Positions 45,678-53,979 of a DNA stretch of 64,000 nucleotides are shown here, piece by piece. The stretch comes from Lachnospiraceae bacterium (GTDB taxonomy: Bacteria; Bacillota; Clostridia; Lachnospirales; Lachnospiraceae). The position numbers and the translations under genes are program-made. The notes below the pieces were generated by a model that ran no database searches, was not told the DNA's origin, and saw only the letters and a program-made list of their open reading frames with translations. Position 1 is the first letter of the stretch. Each line of letters begins with the position of its first letter. The DNA lies in contig JAIDHX010000040.1 of NCBI GenBank assembly GCA_029053015.1, positions 1 through 64,000 on the forward strand, in the 5' to 3' direction.

Positions 45678-45706
45678 ATTATACTGTATCTGTCTGAAAA
45701 ATGCAA
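45678..45706 (-). promoter_or_regulatory. Promoter of the HD-GYP gene
   Basis: On the minus strand TTGCAT (45701-45706), 17-base spacer, TATAAT (45678-45683). Confidence 0.8.
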
Positions 45707-45715
45707 TGCAGCAAT

Positions 45716-46483
45716 CTATTGCAGCATTGCCAGTATACGGAGAATCCCCTCCTGCGGCAGCAGCTTTGTGGCAAGCAAAAATGCTTTCATGGGAATACCG
45801 GGAACTACCATATCACGCTTGTGGTAAGAAGCGCGCAGCGCTGCAGATACACATTTTTCTGCGGTAATCATAACCAGTTTCTTTACGGCAAGCGTGCTGC
45901 CATACTGCTCCGCAATATCAAAAAATTCCGTGTAAACCGGTCCGGGACAAACTGCGGTTACATAAATGCCTCTGTACCGAAGCTCCGCATTTAACGCTCT
46001 TGACAGGCTGAGTACATAGGATTTTGTCGCAGCGTATACGGCAAAGTCAGGCTGCGGCAAAAATGCGGCAGAAGAAGACATCTGAATAATCCTGCTTCCA
46101 CGCGCCATATAGGGCAGCGTAATATACGTCATTTTTGTCAGTGCTTCGCAGTTGACATAAAGCATTTCTGTCTGTTCCTCTAAGGGAATGTCCTCAAATG
46201 CGCCCAACAGACCAAAACCGGCTGCATTAATCAGCATACGCACCGTTACATCGGATTCCTCCAGAAGCTGTTCAAAATCATCCATTGCGTACTCGTCCGA
46301 TACATCCATGGTAATCAGCCTTGTCGCATGCTCCATAACCTGCGCAAGTTCGAGAAGTCTGTCCTCCCTGCGGGCTATCAGCCAGAATTCGTCAATATTA
46401 GAAAACGCTGTATCCATCTGCAATGCAAATTCCTGACCGATTCCGGAGGATGCCCCTGTGATAATAATAATATTTTTCATCAT
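45716..46483 (-). CDS. Short-chain dehydrogenase/reductase
   Basis: A 255-residue classical SDR with NAD(P)-binding GASSGIG (residues 9-15), NAAGFGLLG near 87, and active-site YAATK (about residue 150) preceded by the catalytic Ser in MSSSA. The substrate is unknown. The start overlaps the YgiQ stop by 4 bases, so the two are coupled. Confidence 0.9.
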   Translation of the reverse strand: MMKNIIIITGASSGIGQEFALQMDTAFSNIDEFWLIARREDRLLELAQVMEHATRLITMDVSDEYAMDDFEQLLEESDVTVRMLINAAGFGLLGAFEDIPLEEQTEMLYVNCEALTKMTYITLPYMARGSRIIQMSSSAAFLPQPDFAVYAATKSYVLSLSRALNAELRYRGIYVTAVCPGPVYTEFFDIAEQYGSTLAVKKLVMITAEKCVSAALRASYHKRDMVVPGIPMKAFLLATKLLPQEGILRILAMLQ

Positions 46484-48411
46484 AATTCCACCTTTCTTTT
46501 CTTTTTGTGAATATTTCTGATTGTCTTTTTCGGTTTCGCCCTGCCTGCTTTCTCCTGCTTAGGCGGGACGCTCTTTGGGTCTGCTTTTCTCTGTGTGCCA
46601 TCCTTCTGCACTGTTTTTTTCGGGCGCACCAGACACTGTTTCCCGAAACCGATTAAATCCTCTCTTTTTGCGGCGCGCAGCGCTTCGCATACCAAATCGT
46701 AATTTTTCGGATTCCGGTACTGAATCAGGGCGCGCTGCATGGCTTTTTCATGCGGATTGCGGCACACATATACCTGACTCATATCCCGCGGGTCGATTCC
46801 GGTATAGTACATTACCGTGGAAATGGTTGACGGCGTAGGATAAAAATCCTGCACCTGTTCCGGCATGTACCCCAAATCCCTGAGATACTCCGCAAGCTCC
46901 ACAGCTTCTTTTAAGGTAGAGCCCGGGTGGGAGGACATCAGATACGGCACCAGATACTGCTTTAATCCGAACTGTTCGTTGAGACGTTTATACTTTTCCG
47001 TAAACCGCCTGTAAACTGCATTTTCCGGCTTTCCCATGCGTTTCAGCACCTTGTCGGAAATATGTTCCGGCGCCACCTTAAGCTGTCCGCTGACATGATA
47101 CTGTACCAGTTCCCGAAAGAAGCTGTCGTCAGCATCGGCAAGCAGATAGTCAAAACGGATGCCGGAACGGATAAACACCTTCTTTACGCCCGGCAGCTCT
47201 CGCAGCTTGCGAAGCAGGGCAAGATAATCGGCATGTTCAGCCCTGAGATTTTTACAGGGTGAAGGAAAAAGGCACTGCCTGTTTTTACAGACGCCGCATG
47301 TAAGCTGCTTTTCACAGGACGGATGCCTGAAATTGGCGGTAGGCCCGCCTACATCGTGAATATATCCTTTAAAATCCTTGTCCTTTGTCAGAAGCTCGGC
47401 TTCCGCAAGAATGGATTCGTGACTCCTTGTCTGGACGATGCGCCCCTGATGAAAGGTCAAGGCACAAAAACTGCATCCGCCGAAGCAGCCCCTGTTGCTG
47501 ATTAAAGAAAACTTAATTTCCGAGATGGCCGGCACGCCCCCTTCCTGCTCATAGGAGGGATGGTAGGTGCGCATATAGGGAAGCGCATAAATTTCATCCA
47601 TTTCCGCCGTGCTCAAAGGCGGCTGCGGTGGATTCTGCACTACATAGACGCCGCCCGCGTATCCTTCCACCAGCACCTTTCCGGTGAATGGATCCGTATT
47701 TTCATATTGTATGGCAAAGCTTTCTGCATATTTGGCAGGATTTGCTTTCATGGTGTCATAATCAGGAAGCCATAGTCCGTCGTAAATATTTTCCGGCTTC
47801 TTTGTTTTGTAGACAGTACCCTGAATAAAGGTAATGTCGGAGACGGCAATTCCGCTGTCCAAGGCATCTGCAAGCTCTACAATGCTTTTTTCTCCCATTC
47901 CGTAAGAGATGATGTCCGCCTGGGAATCCAGCAGAATGGAACGCTTAAATTTGTCGGACCAGTAGTCATAATGCGCCATCCGCCTGAGACTTGCTTCGAT
48001 ACCGCCGATGATAATAGGAACGTCTCTGTAGGTTCTGCGAATCAGGTTGCCATATACGACTGTTGCATAGTCCGGACGTTTTCCGCTTTTTCCGCCCGGT
48101 GTATAGGCATCTGAACTTCTTCTCTTTTTGGATACGGAATAATGGTTTACCATGCTATCCATATTGCCGCCGCTTATCAAAAATGCAAGCCTCGGCTTTC
48201 CCAACAGAGTGATGCTTTGTTCATCCTTCCAGTTCGGCTGGGAAATGATACCGACACTGTAGCCGTGCGCCTCCAGAACCCTGCTGATGACTGCATGCCC
48301 AAAGGATGGGTGATCTACATAGGCGTCTCCTATGATATAGACAAAATCAAACTGCTCTATTTTTCTTTCCTCCATATCCTGTCTGCATATGGGTAAAAAA
48401 CCGTCGTTCAA
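46480..48411 (-). CDS. YgiQ family radical SAM protein
   Basis: A 643-residue member of the YgiQ family. The radical SAM motif is CFGGCSFCAL (about 313-320); the preceding DAYVDHPSFGHAVISR at the N-terminus, and a cysteine group CEKQLTCGVCKNRQC, are typical. A basic tail of about 45 residues (rich in Lys, Pro) ends the protein. The reaction is unknown. Starts with TTG, 7 bases after GGAGGTG. Confidence 0.92.
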   Translation of the reverse strand: MNDGFLPICRQDMEERKIEQFDFVYIIGDAYVDHPSFGHAVISRVLEAHGYSVGIISQPNWKDEQSITLLGKPRLAFLISGGNMDSMVNHYSVSKKRRSSDAYTPGGKSGKRPDYATVVYGNLIRRTYRDVPIIIGGIEASLRRMAHYDYWSDKFKRSILLDSQADIISYGMGEKSIVELADALDSGIAVSDITFIQGTVYKTKKPENIYDGLWLPDYDTMKANPAKYAESFAIQYENTDPFTGKVLVEGYAGGVYVVQNPPQPPLSTAEMDEIYALPYMRTYHPSYEQEGGVPAISEIKFSLISNRGCFGGCSFCALTFHQGRIVQTRSHESILAEAELLTKDKDFKGYIHDVGGPTANFRHPSCEKQLTCGVCKNRQCLFPSPCKNLRAEHADYLALLRKLRELPGVKKVFIRSGIRFDYLLADADDSFFRELVQYHVSGQLKVAPEHISDKVLKRMGKPENAVYRRFTEKYKRLNEQFGLKQYLVPYLMSSHPGSTLKEAVELAEYLRDLGYMPEQVQDFYPTPSTISTVMYYTGIDPRDMSQVYVCRNPHEKAMQRALIQYRNPKNYDLVCEALRAAKREDLIGFGKQCLVRPKKTVQKDGTQRKADPKSVPPKQEKAGRAKPKKTIRNIHKKKRKVEL

Positions 48412-48446
48412 ACCAATTCACCTCCCTGCGAACCGCCGGCCATTGC

Positions 48447-49121
48447 TTACAAAAGCTCCGCGTAGCTTTCTATATAAAAATCTGCAAGCCTGCGTTTTTC
48501 TTCTCTGATATCCGCGGAATACACATCCTCCACCGCGCAGACAGACATACCGGCGTTTTTGCCGGCCTGGATACCCGGCAGAATATCCTCAAATACCAGA
48601 CATTTTTCGGGATTTATCCCCAGCTTTTTCGCGACAGCCAGATAGATATCCGGCGCAGGCTTTCCTTTATTTACCTCGCATGCCGTCATGATACAGGAAA
48701 AATAACGGTGCAGGGAAAGTGCCTCTGCTGCACTCTCCACCAACTCTTTTGAATTGCTCGTGGCAATGCCTAACTGAATACCGAGGTCTTTACAATATTC
48801 CAGAAATGCCTGCGCCTTGTCCTTAAAGGGTACTTCATTTCTGTATTTGTGACAAGCCATTGCATTCCAGTCAGACTTGATGGTCTCAATGGAATCCGCA
48901 AGCTTGAATCTTTCTTTAAAATAAGCAGCCGTTTCAGAAAAGCTCATGCCTTCAATTTCATTCTGCAGGTTCTCCGGCAGTGCAATGCCAAAGCGTCCCA
49001 AATATTCGATATCAATTTTTCGCCACATCCACATGGAATCTACCAGTGTGCCGTCCAAATCAAAAATAATGGCTTCATATCCGGCAATTTTTTCCTTTAA
49101 CGGATTTTCTTTCACTTGCAT
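48447..49121 (-). CDS. HAD phosphatase, beta-phosphoglucomutase-like
   Basis: A 224-residue HAD enzyme with a small helical cap. Motif I FDLDGTLVDS (D21, D23), motif II IATSNS, and motifs III-IV with GKPAPDIYLAVA and LVFEDILPGIQAG are intact. Such proteins are phosphatases or beta-phosphoglucomutases; no substrate is claimed. The start overlaps the pseudouridine synthase stop in TAATG. Confidence 0.9.
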   Translation of the reverse strand: MQVKENPLKEKIAGYEAIIFDLDGTLVDSMWMWRKIDIEYLGRFGIALPENLQNEIEGMSFSETAAYFKERFKLADSIETIKSDWNAMACHKYRNEVPFKDKAQAFLEYCKDLGIQLGIATSNSKELVESAAEALSLHRYFSCIMTACEVNKGKPAPDIYLAVAKKLGINPEKCLVFEDILPGIQAGKNAGMSVCAVEDVYSADIREEKRRLADFYIESYAELL

Positions 49122-49849
49122 TACTGTACCTTTCTTTCGCTTTGCGGCTTACACGTACTCTCCCGCAATTCTCTTATTTCTTCTTCTGTAAGCTCCCTGA
49201 ACTCTCCTGCCTGCAAATCAGCCGGCAGTTTCAGCGTTCCCATGGAGAGGCGTTTTAAGTAAATTACCTCATTGACCACAGCGGTCAGCATTCTTTTAAT
49301 CTGATGAAAGCGCCCTTCCCTGATGGTAAGCTCTATTTCCGTGTCCGTAAGCCGCTTTACCACGGCCGGCAGCGTTGGCTTTTCGTCTCCGATATCGACG
49401 CCTTCTGCAAGTCTTTCCAATGCTTCTTCAGACAGCGGCAGTTTTGTTCTGACCAAATAGGTCTTGTCCACATGTTTTCTGGGGGAAAGCAGCCGATGTG
49501 CCAGTTCGCCGTCATTGGTAATCAGCAAAAGGCCTTCTGTGTCCTTATCCAGCCTTCCCACCGGAAAAAGCTCCCTGACGTCGATTCCCTGCAGCAGTTC
49601 CATGACAGTGCGCTCCTTCTTATCTTCAGTCGCCGTTATCACACCGGACGGCTTATGTAAAAGATAATAGCGGAATTTTTGATAGGACAACGCCCTGCCA
49701 TAAAGCGTTACTTTATCATATTCTTCTATTTTTCTGTCCGCTGCTTTCTCCACTTCGCCGTTTACGGCGACGGCGCCCTTTCTGATAAGCTGCTTCACCT
49801 CGCTTCTCGTACCCGCGCCCGCTTCACACAAAAATTTATCCAGCCGCAT
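49121..49849 (-). CDS. RsuA/RluB-type pseudouridine synthase
   Basis: A 242-residue protein: S4 RNA-binding domain (about 1-60, RLDKFLCEAGAGTRSEVKQLI; shortened here) and the RsuA-type catalytic part with PVGRLDKDTEGLLLITNDG (about 100, catalytic Asp in RLDKD) and the RxxQIKRM-type HQIKRMLTAV. Either 16S (RsuA) or 23S (RluB) specificity is possible. It opens the minus-strand run with HAD, YgiQ and SDR genes. Confidence 0.9.
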   Translation of the reverse strand: MRLDKFLCEAGAGTRSEVKQLIRKGAVAVNGEVEKAADRKIEEYDKVTLYGRALSYQKFRYYLLHKPSGVITATEDKKERTVMELLQGIDVRELFPVGRLDKDTEGLLLITNDGELAHRLLSPRKHVDKTYLVRTKLPLSEEALERLAEGVDIGDEKPTLPAVVKRLTDTEIELTIREGRFHQIKRMLTAVVNEVIYLKRLSMGTLKLPADLQAGEFRELTEEEIRELRESTCKPQSERKVQ

Positions 49850-49926
49850 TTTGCGCCCTCATTCCCTCATTTCTTTTCTTATCGCAACATAGAATATAGT
49901 GAAAAAGCTGTCCCAAGGATATTGCT

Positions 49927-50886
49927 GTGAAATTTCTCTTTCATAAAATCATAAAACCCGCTTTTTTTCTGATGCTGTTTGCCCTGATTCTCTTATACCC
50001 GAAACAAAGTCTGTATTACGCCGCAAACGGCCTGAGGCTCTGGTTTGACCGCATGGTTCCTACATTGTTTCCTTTTATGCTTCTTTCCACGATTATGATA
50101 CGGCAGAACCTTACGGAAGGCTTTGCCGGAAGCATTCATCCCATAGCCGGCAGATTGTACCGCATGAGCCGCAACTGTGTTTACTGCCTGCTCCTTGGAT
50201 TCTTGTGCGGCTTTCCCATGGGAGCAAGAACCATCGCAGAAATGTATGAAAGGAGACAGGTAACCAAAAGAGAGGCTGAATTTCTGCTTGCTTTCTGCAA
50301 CAACATCGGGCCTGTCTATTATATCAGCTTTTTTCTGCCTGTTACAGGACTCTCCAAAGGAAACTTGGGTAAGCTGCTGTTGCTTCTCTTTGGCATGTAC
50401 GGAATCCCCCTTGTATACGGTATCTTTGTCCGCTGCACCGGCTTTCTGCTTCCCAAAGGACAGTTTCTGACAGAAAGCGGCAGGATGCCGGAACAACAGC
50501 AGGAAAGCTTCCAAAAGAGCCTTGACTATGCCATGCAGAGCGCAATTGCCGGAATCACCACACTGGGCGGTTATATGATTCTGTTCAACCTGCTGAATCT
50601 TGTGCCACATGCAATTTTTCAGCTTTTCTCCATTTCAGGGCAAGGCCTTTTCCCCTCTCTGATAAACTGTATGCTGGAAATCACAAGCGGCATCATGCGG
50701 CTGAAAGACAGCGCTCCGCTTGCGGCGCTGATTCTGCTTCCCATAGGCGGACTTTCCTGTCTGGCACAGACACGGAGTATGATTCAAAATACAGACCTCT
50801 CCATGGGCAGGCATATCTTACATAAAACGATACAAACCGGTATAACGGCAGCTTATTACCTTCTTCTTGGCGGTTTCCTTTTCTGA
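49927..50886 (+). CDS. YlbJ-like nucleoside-recognition (gate) membrane protein
   Basis: A 319-residue integral membrane protein with about eight segments, of the YlbJ/nucleoside-recognition type. The conserved FGWFDRMVPTLFPFMLLST-like LWFDRMVPTLFPFM, CGFPMGARTIAEMY and NNIGPVYYISFF stretches are those of YlbJ, a sporulation membrane protein in Bacillus. Starts with GTG after AAGGATA. Its last 31 bases overlap the end of the converging amidase gene. A sporulation role is inference. Confidence 0.83.
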   Translation: MKFLFHKIIKPAFFLMLFALILLYPKQSLYYAANGLRLWFDRMVPTLFPFMLLSTIMIRQNLTEGFAGSIHPIAGRLYRMSRNCVYCLLLGFLCGFPMGARTIAEMYERRQVTKREAEFLLAFCNNIGPVYYISFFLPVTGLSKGNLGKLLLLLFGMYGIPLVYGIFVRCTGFLLPKGQFLTESGRMPEQQQESFQKSLDYAMQSAIAGITTLGGYMILFNLLNLVPHAIFQLFSISGQGLFPSLINCMLEITSGIMRLKDSAPLAALILLPIGGLSCLAQTRSMIQNTDLSMGRHILHKTIQTGITAAYYLLLGGFLF

Positions 50887-52205
50887 CGTCGTTTTTTTGC
50901 TATCATCAGATTGGTAATCAACATCGCAACAAACAAAACACCGGCGGCAAGGAGACATAGCTTTAAGAAGTCTAAAAAGGAAGTATCCGTCTCCCGCGGC
51001 GCTTTAGGCTCCGGCCGTGTAAAACCGGCGGCGGGACTGTTTTCTGAAACGTCCTGTCCGCTCACCGAAGCTTCTTCCGTCAGCATGTCGTCTTCCGGAT
51101 TGAAGATTTCCTCCGGCGTACTGACAAATACGGGAAATCCTGATAAAAGATTACTCGCACTGTATCTGTCATACTGATTGATGCCCCTCACGATAATAGC
51201 CGGACTGACACTGTCGGGAACCGGAATTTCAAAGGTAAAGGTATCAGGACTGTACCCCGCCATAATATCCGTCTCAGGCCATGCAAGATAAGGCGTGTAG
51301 GTGATACCGCCGTCTATGCTGTAGGAATAGTACAGCATAGGGGAATCATAGTCCTGTGCCGTAACCGTAACGCCGATGATTTGTCTGTCAAGGTCAATGT
51401 AAGCTTCTTCAATCACGCAGATATCCGGGTCCGTGGTATCTGCCTGCACGTACACCTCGCCGGCATTTACCGCCGGCATATTGTCGTAGCTGCTGTAGTC
51501 CACACCCAGGATTTCGCTTCTCAAGCCAAAATATTTTGCGACGGAGGTCGCATCCGCAACGCCAAAAGCAATTAAATCCTCCTCAGAATCGCAGAAACCC
51601 ACGTCCGTATCATGGTCAATATGGCAGTGCTCGATTAACGCTGCTGGAATATTGTATTCTTCACAGAATCGCAGAATACCGTAATAGTCGCTTCCCCTCT
51701 CATTAAAACGGGTCTTTACACCGCGCAGAAACAGGCCCATGTCCTTCATTGTTTCCATCTGCACGTATCCGAAGCGGTAGCCCTCCCTGTTCTCGTCGCC
51801 AAAGGCGGAAACCCAAACCTCAGAGCCAAACAGCTTGTTGTCGGGCGACATATTAAAATGCAGGCAGAACAGGAAATCCGCGTTGACCGAAGCGGCAAAA
51901 TCAGCCCTTTCCTGTATGCTCATATCCGTATCCGTGGAAGTATGCGTCATATAGACGGTAATGCCCTCATACTTCGTCAGTTCCTCATACATGGCGTTTG
52001 CAACCGTCATGTTCATTTCTTTTTCCAGAAAGCCATTGTAGTCGGCTCCTAAATTTTTTCCGCCATGTCCCGGGTCTATTACAATGACGAGTTCCCCATC
52101 CGTATCCAAAGGATATCGGAAGCTGTCAGCCAGAGAGACACTGGAAAAACCCATAAAAAGCCATATGAAAATAAAAACTGCCGCAAATAACTTTATTTTT
52201 TTCAT
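50856..52205 (-). CDS. N-acetylmuramoyl-L-alanine amidase with C-terminal anchor
   Basis: A 449-residue cell-wall hydrolase. Signal peptide (about 1-26), Amidase_3 domain (about 38-235) with zinc ligands in VIDPGHGGKN (His), FLEKEMN (Glu) and CLHFN (His), and the catalytic Glu in ALIEHCHID. A 170-residue low-conservation region follows, then a Pro/Glu-rich stretch and a membrane segment (about 420-440) with a basic end (KKRRQKRKPPRRR), so it should be held at the membrane by its C-terminus. Start at 52205 after GGGGAA. Overlaps ylbJ tail to tail. Confidence 0.9.
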   Translation of the reverse strand: MKKIKLFAAVFIFIWLFMGFSSVSLADSFRYPLDTDGELVIVIDPGHGGKNLGADYNGFLEKEMNMTVANAMYEELTKYEGITVYMTHTSTDTDMSIQERADFAASVNADFLFCLHFNMSPDNKLFGSEVWVSAFGDENREGYRFGYVQMETMKDMGLFLRGVKTRFNERGSDYYGILRFCEEYNIPAALIEHCHIDHDTDVGFCDSEEDLIAFGVADATSVAKYFGLRSEILGVDYSSYDNMPAVNAGEVYVQADTTDPDICVIEEAYIDLDRQIIGVTVTAQDYDSPMLYYSYSIDGGITYTPYLAWPETDIMAGYSPDTFTFEIPVPDSVSPAIIVRGINQYDRYSASNLLSGFPVFVSTPEEIFNPEDDMLTEEASVSGQDVSENSPAAGFTRPEPKAPRETDTSFLDFLKLCLLAAGVLFVAMLITNLMIAKKRRQKRKPPRRR

Positions 52206-52230
52206 AAACAAATTCCCCACATACAATCAA

Positions 52231-52272
52231 GAAAACCGGTTTCCGGCAACATGAAGTTTTCCGGAAACCGGT
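52231..52272 (-). terminator. Rho-independent terminator
   Basis: Perfect 12-base stem (52235-52246 and 52261-52272), 14-base loop, followed on the minus strand by TTTTCTTG. It ends the topoisomerase-coaD-coiled-coil transcript. Confidence 0.9.
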
Positions 52273-52291
52273 CATTATTCCCTATGTAAGC

Positions 52292-52885
52292 TTAAATTAC
52301 ATCTATATGGTCACTCTGTCCGTCATAATCCACTTCAACCAACTCCTCCACCGGATGCAGTTCAGAACGGTTTGCCTGAATGATTTCATGGTAGTGGTTC
52401 AGGTTGCCTATGAGCGTCTCGTAATCAGAGGCCGCAGTCTGTGAAGAGGCTGCAATGATATTTTCAAGGTTTGCCAGCATGTCGTCCATGTACTGCATGG
52501 CGGACATGCGGACATTGTTCGCCTCCATGGTCGCATTGTCCAGAATCTCCTGCGCCTGCCTGGTTGCCATGGTTACCACTTCATTCGCCTGCGCATAAGC
52601 CTGCTGCATAATTTCATGCTCGTTAATCAGCTGGTTTGTCTGGATGGTCGCTTCCTTTACAAGAGTCTCTGCCTTTGTGCGGGCATCGTTTAAAATCGCC
52701 TCTTTGTTGCTGATGATTTTTTGGTAACGCTTTATCTCATCAGGCGTTTTCATCCTGAGTTCACGAAGAAGCTCGTCTATTTCATCCTTGTTGACAACAA
52801 TCTTTGTACTGGAAAATGCCTGTGGCTTACAATTATCAATGTACTCTTCGATTTCGTCAATTAATTGTTCGATTCTGCTGCTCAT
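52292..52885 (-). CDS. Coiled-coil protein of unknown function downstream of coaD
   Basis: A 197-residue soluble protein, mostly one long amphipathic helix (about 45-170) rich in Ala, Glu, Gln and Thr, with a region (KTPDEIKRYQKIISNKEAIL) like the stalk helices of ATPase subunit b or DivIVA. The C-terminus is acidic. No catalytic motif. The gene often follows coaD in Clostridia, but its role is not known to me; a membrane-associated scaffold is possible. Confidence 0.75.
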   Translation of the reverse strand: MSSRIEQLIDEIEEYIDNCKPQAFSSTKIVVNKDEIDELLRELRMKTPDEIKRYQKIISNKEAILNDARTKAETLVKEATIQTNQLINEHEIMQQAYAQANEVVTMATRQAQEILDNATMEANNVRMSAMQYMDDMLANLENIIAASSQTAASDYETLIGNLNHYHEIIQANRSELHPVEELVEVDYDGQSDHIDVI

Positions 52886-52912
52886 CTTAAATATCTCCTC
52901 TGCCAGCCATGT

Positions 52913-53413
52913 TTACTCTCCCGTATGCCGTTTGATTCCATACCTGTCATATACCATATCCGCCACGAACTTCGGTACGCAAAGCGAAATGTCCCCACCA
53001 AAGCTGGCAATCTCTTTTACGCTGGATGAACTCAAATAAGCATATTCCAGACTAGTTGTAAAAAACATGGTATCCAACTGCTCTTTAGACAATACCCTGT
53101 TCGTCTGCGCGATTTGCAGCTCGTATTCAAAATCGGTAATCGCCCTGAGTCCGCGGATTGCCACATGAATATCATTGCTGCCTGCATAGTCAATCAGAAG
53201 CCCGCTAAAGGAATCTACCTTTACGTTGGGTATATCTTTGGTTGCTTCCTCTAATATCTTAACACGTTCTTCTACAGAAAACAACGGCTTCTTTTCTTTA
53301 TTATTGAGTACACTGACGGTTAATTCGTCAAAAACCGACGCCGCCCGCCTGATTACGTCAAGATGCCCGAAAGTTACAGGGTCAAAGCTCCCCGGATAAA
53401 CAGCACGTTTCAT
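52913..53413 (-). CDS. coaD: Phosphopantetheine adenylyltransferase
   Basis: A 166-residue CoaD, making dephospho-Co[16 protein letters not shown] carries the H-x-G-H nucleotidyltransferase motif, and [13 protein letters not shown] near 127 is the second conserved site. Start at 53413 after GAGGGAGGG; the in-frame ATG at 53428 overlaps the rsmD stop. rsmD-coaD is a standard pair. Confidence 0.96.
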   Translation of the reverse strand: MKRAVYPGSFDPVTFGHLDVIRRAASVFDELTVSVLNNKEKKPLFSVEERVKILEEATKDIPNVKVDSFSGLLIDYAGSNDIHVAIRGLRAITDFEYELQIAQTNRVLSKEQLDTMFFTTSLEYAYLSSSSVKEIASFGGDISLCVPKFVADMVYDRYGIKRHTGE

Positions 53414-53424
53414 AATTCCCTCCC

Positions 53425-53976
53425 TCATCTGGTAAGACGCAAAAACATATGCTTGTTTGTCTTATACTTTTTCTCTTTTACAATTTCGTAGCCCATTTCC
53501 TCTGCATAGGAAAAATCAGTCTTTATATCTGCTTCTACGATAATCAGCGTTTCTTCTGTCACATAGCGATGGTTTCTTAGAACAGAAAGCATCTGCTTTT
53601 CCAGATCCTGTCCGTAGGGCGGATCCATAAAAACAATATCGACTTCTTTCTCAAATATGCTGTTTAACGCGCTGATGGCATCCTGTTTTAAAATAACCGC
53701 GCGATCTGCAAATTTGGTAAAGGCAAGATTTGCCTCGATACAGCTTACCGCCGCCTGTGCATTTTCAATAAAATACGCTTTTTTTGCGCCCCTGCTTACT
53801 GCCTCTATCCCGATTGCGCCGCTGCCGCTGAAACAGTCCACAAACACACTGCCCTGCGTGTATGGCTGCAATATGTTAAACAGTGTTTCCTTGATGCGGT
53901 CGGTGGTCGGTCTGGTATCCATTCCTTTCGGACATTTCAGCGGGAGGCTGCGCGCCGTTCCTGCAATCACTCTCAT
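53425..53976 (-). CDS. rsmD: 16S rRNA (guanine(966)-N2)-methyltransferase RsmD
   Basis: A 183-residue Rossmann methyltransferase. SAM-binding [13 protein letters not shown] (about 48-60) and catalytic DPPYGQ (about 117) are intact; it methylates G966 of 16S rRNA. It has the basic N-terminal start [14 protein letters not shown]. Its stop overlaps the next gene's region by ATGA. Confidence 0.95.
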   Translation of the reverse strand: MRVIAGTARSLPLKCPKGMDTRPTTDRIKETLFNILQPYTQGSVFVDCFSGSGAIGIEAVSRGAKKAYFIENAQAAVSCIEANLAFTKFADRAVILKQDAISALNSIFEKEVDIVFMDPPYGQDLEKQMLSVLRNHRYVTEETLIIVEADIKTDFSYAEEMGYEIVKEKKYKTNKHMFLRLTR

Positions 53977-53979
53977 ATG

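Noticed and set aside
49993..50610. A 205-codon minus-strand open frame
   Set aside because: Fully inside the ylbJ-like gene in antisense; low-complexity, His- and Gln-rich shadow translation.
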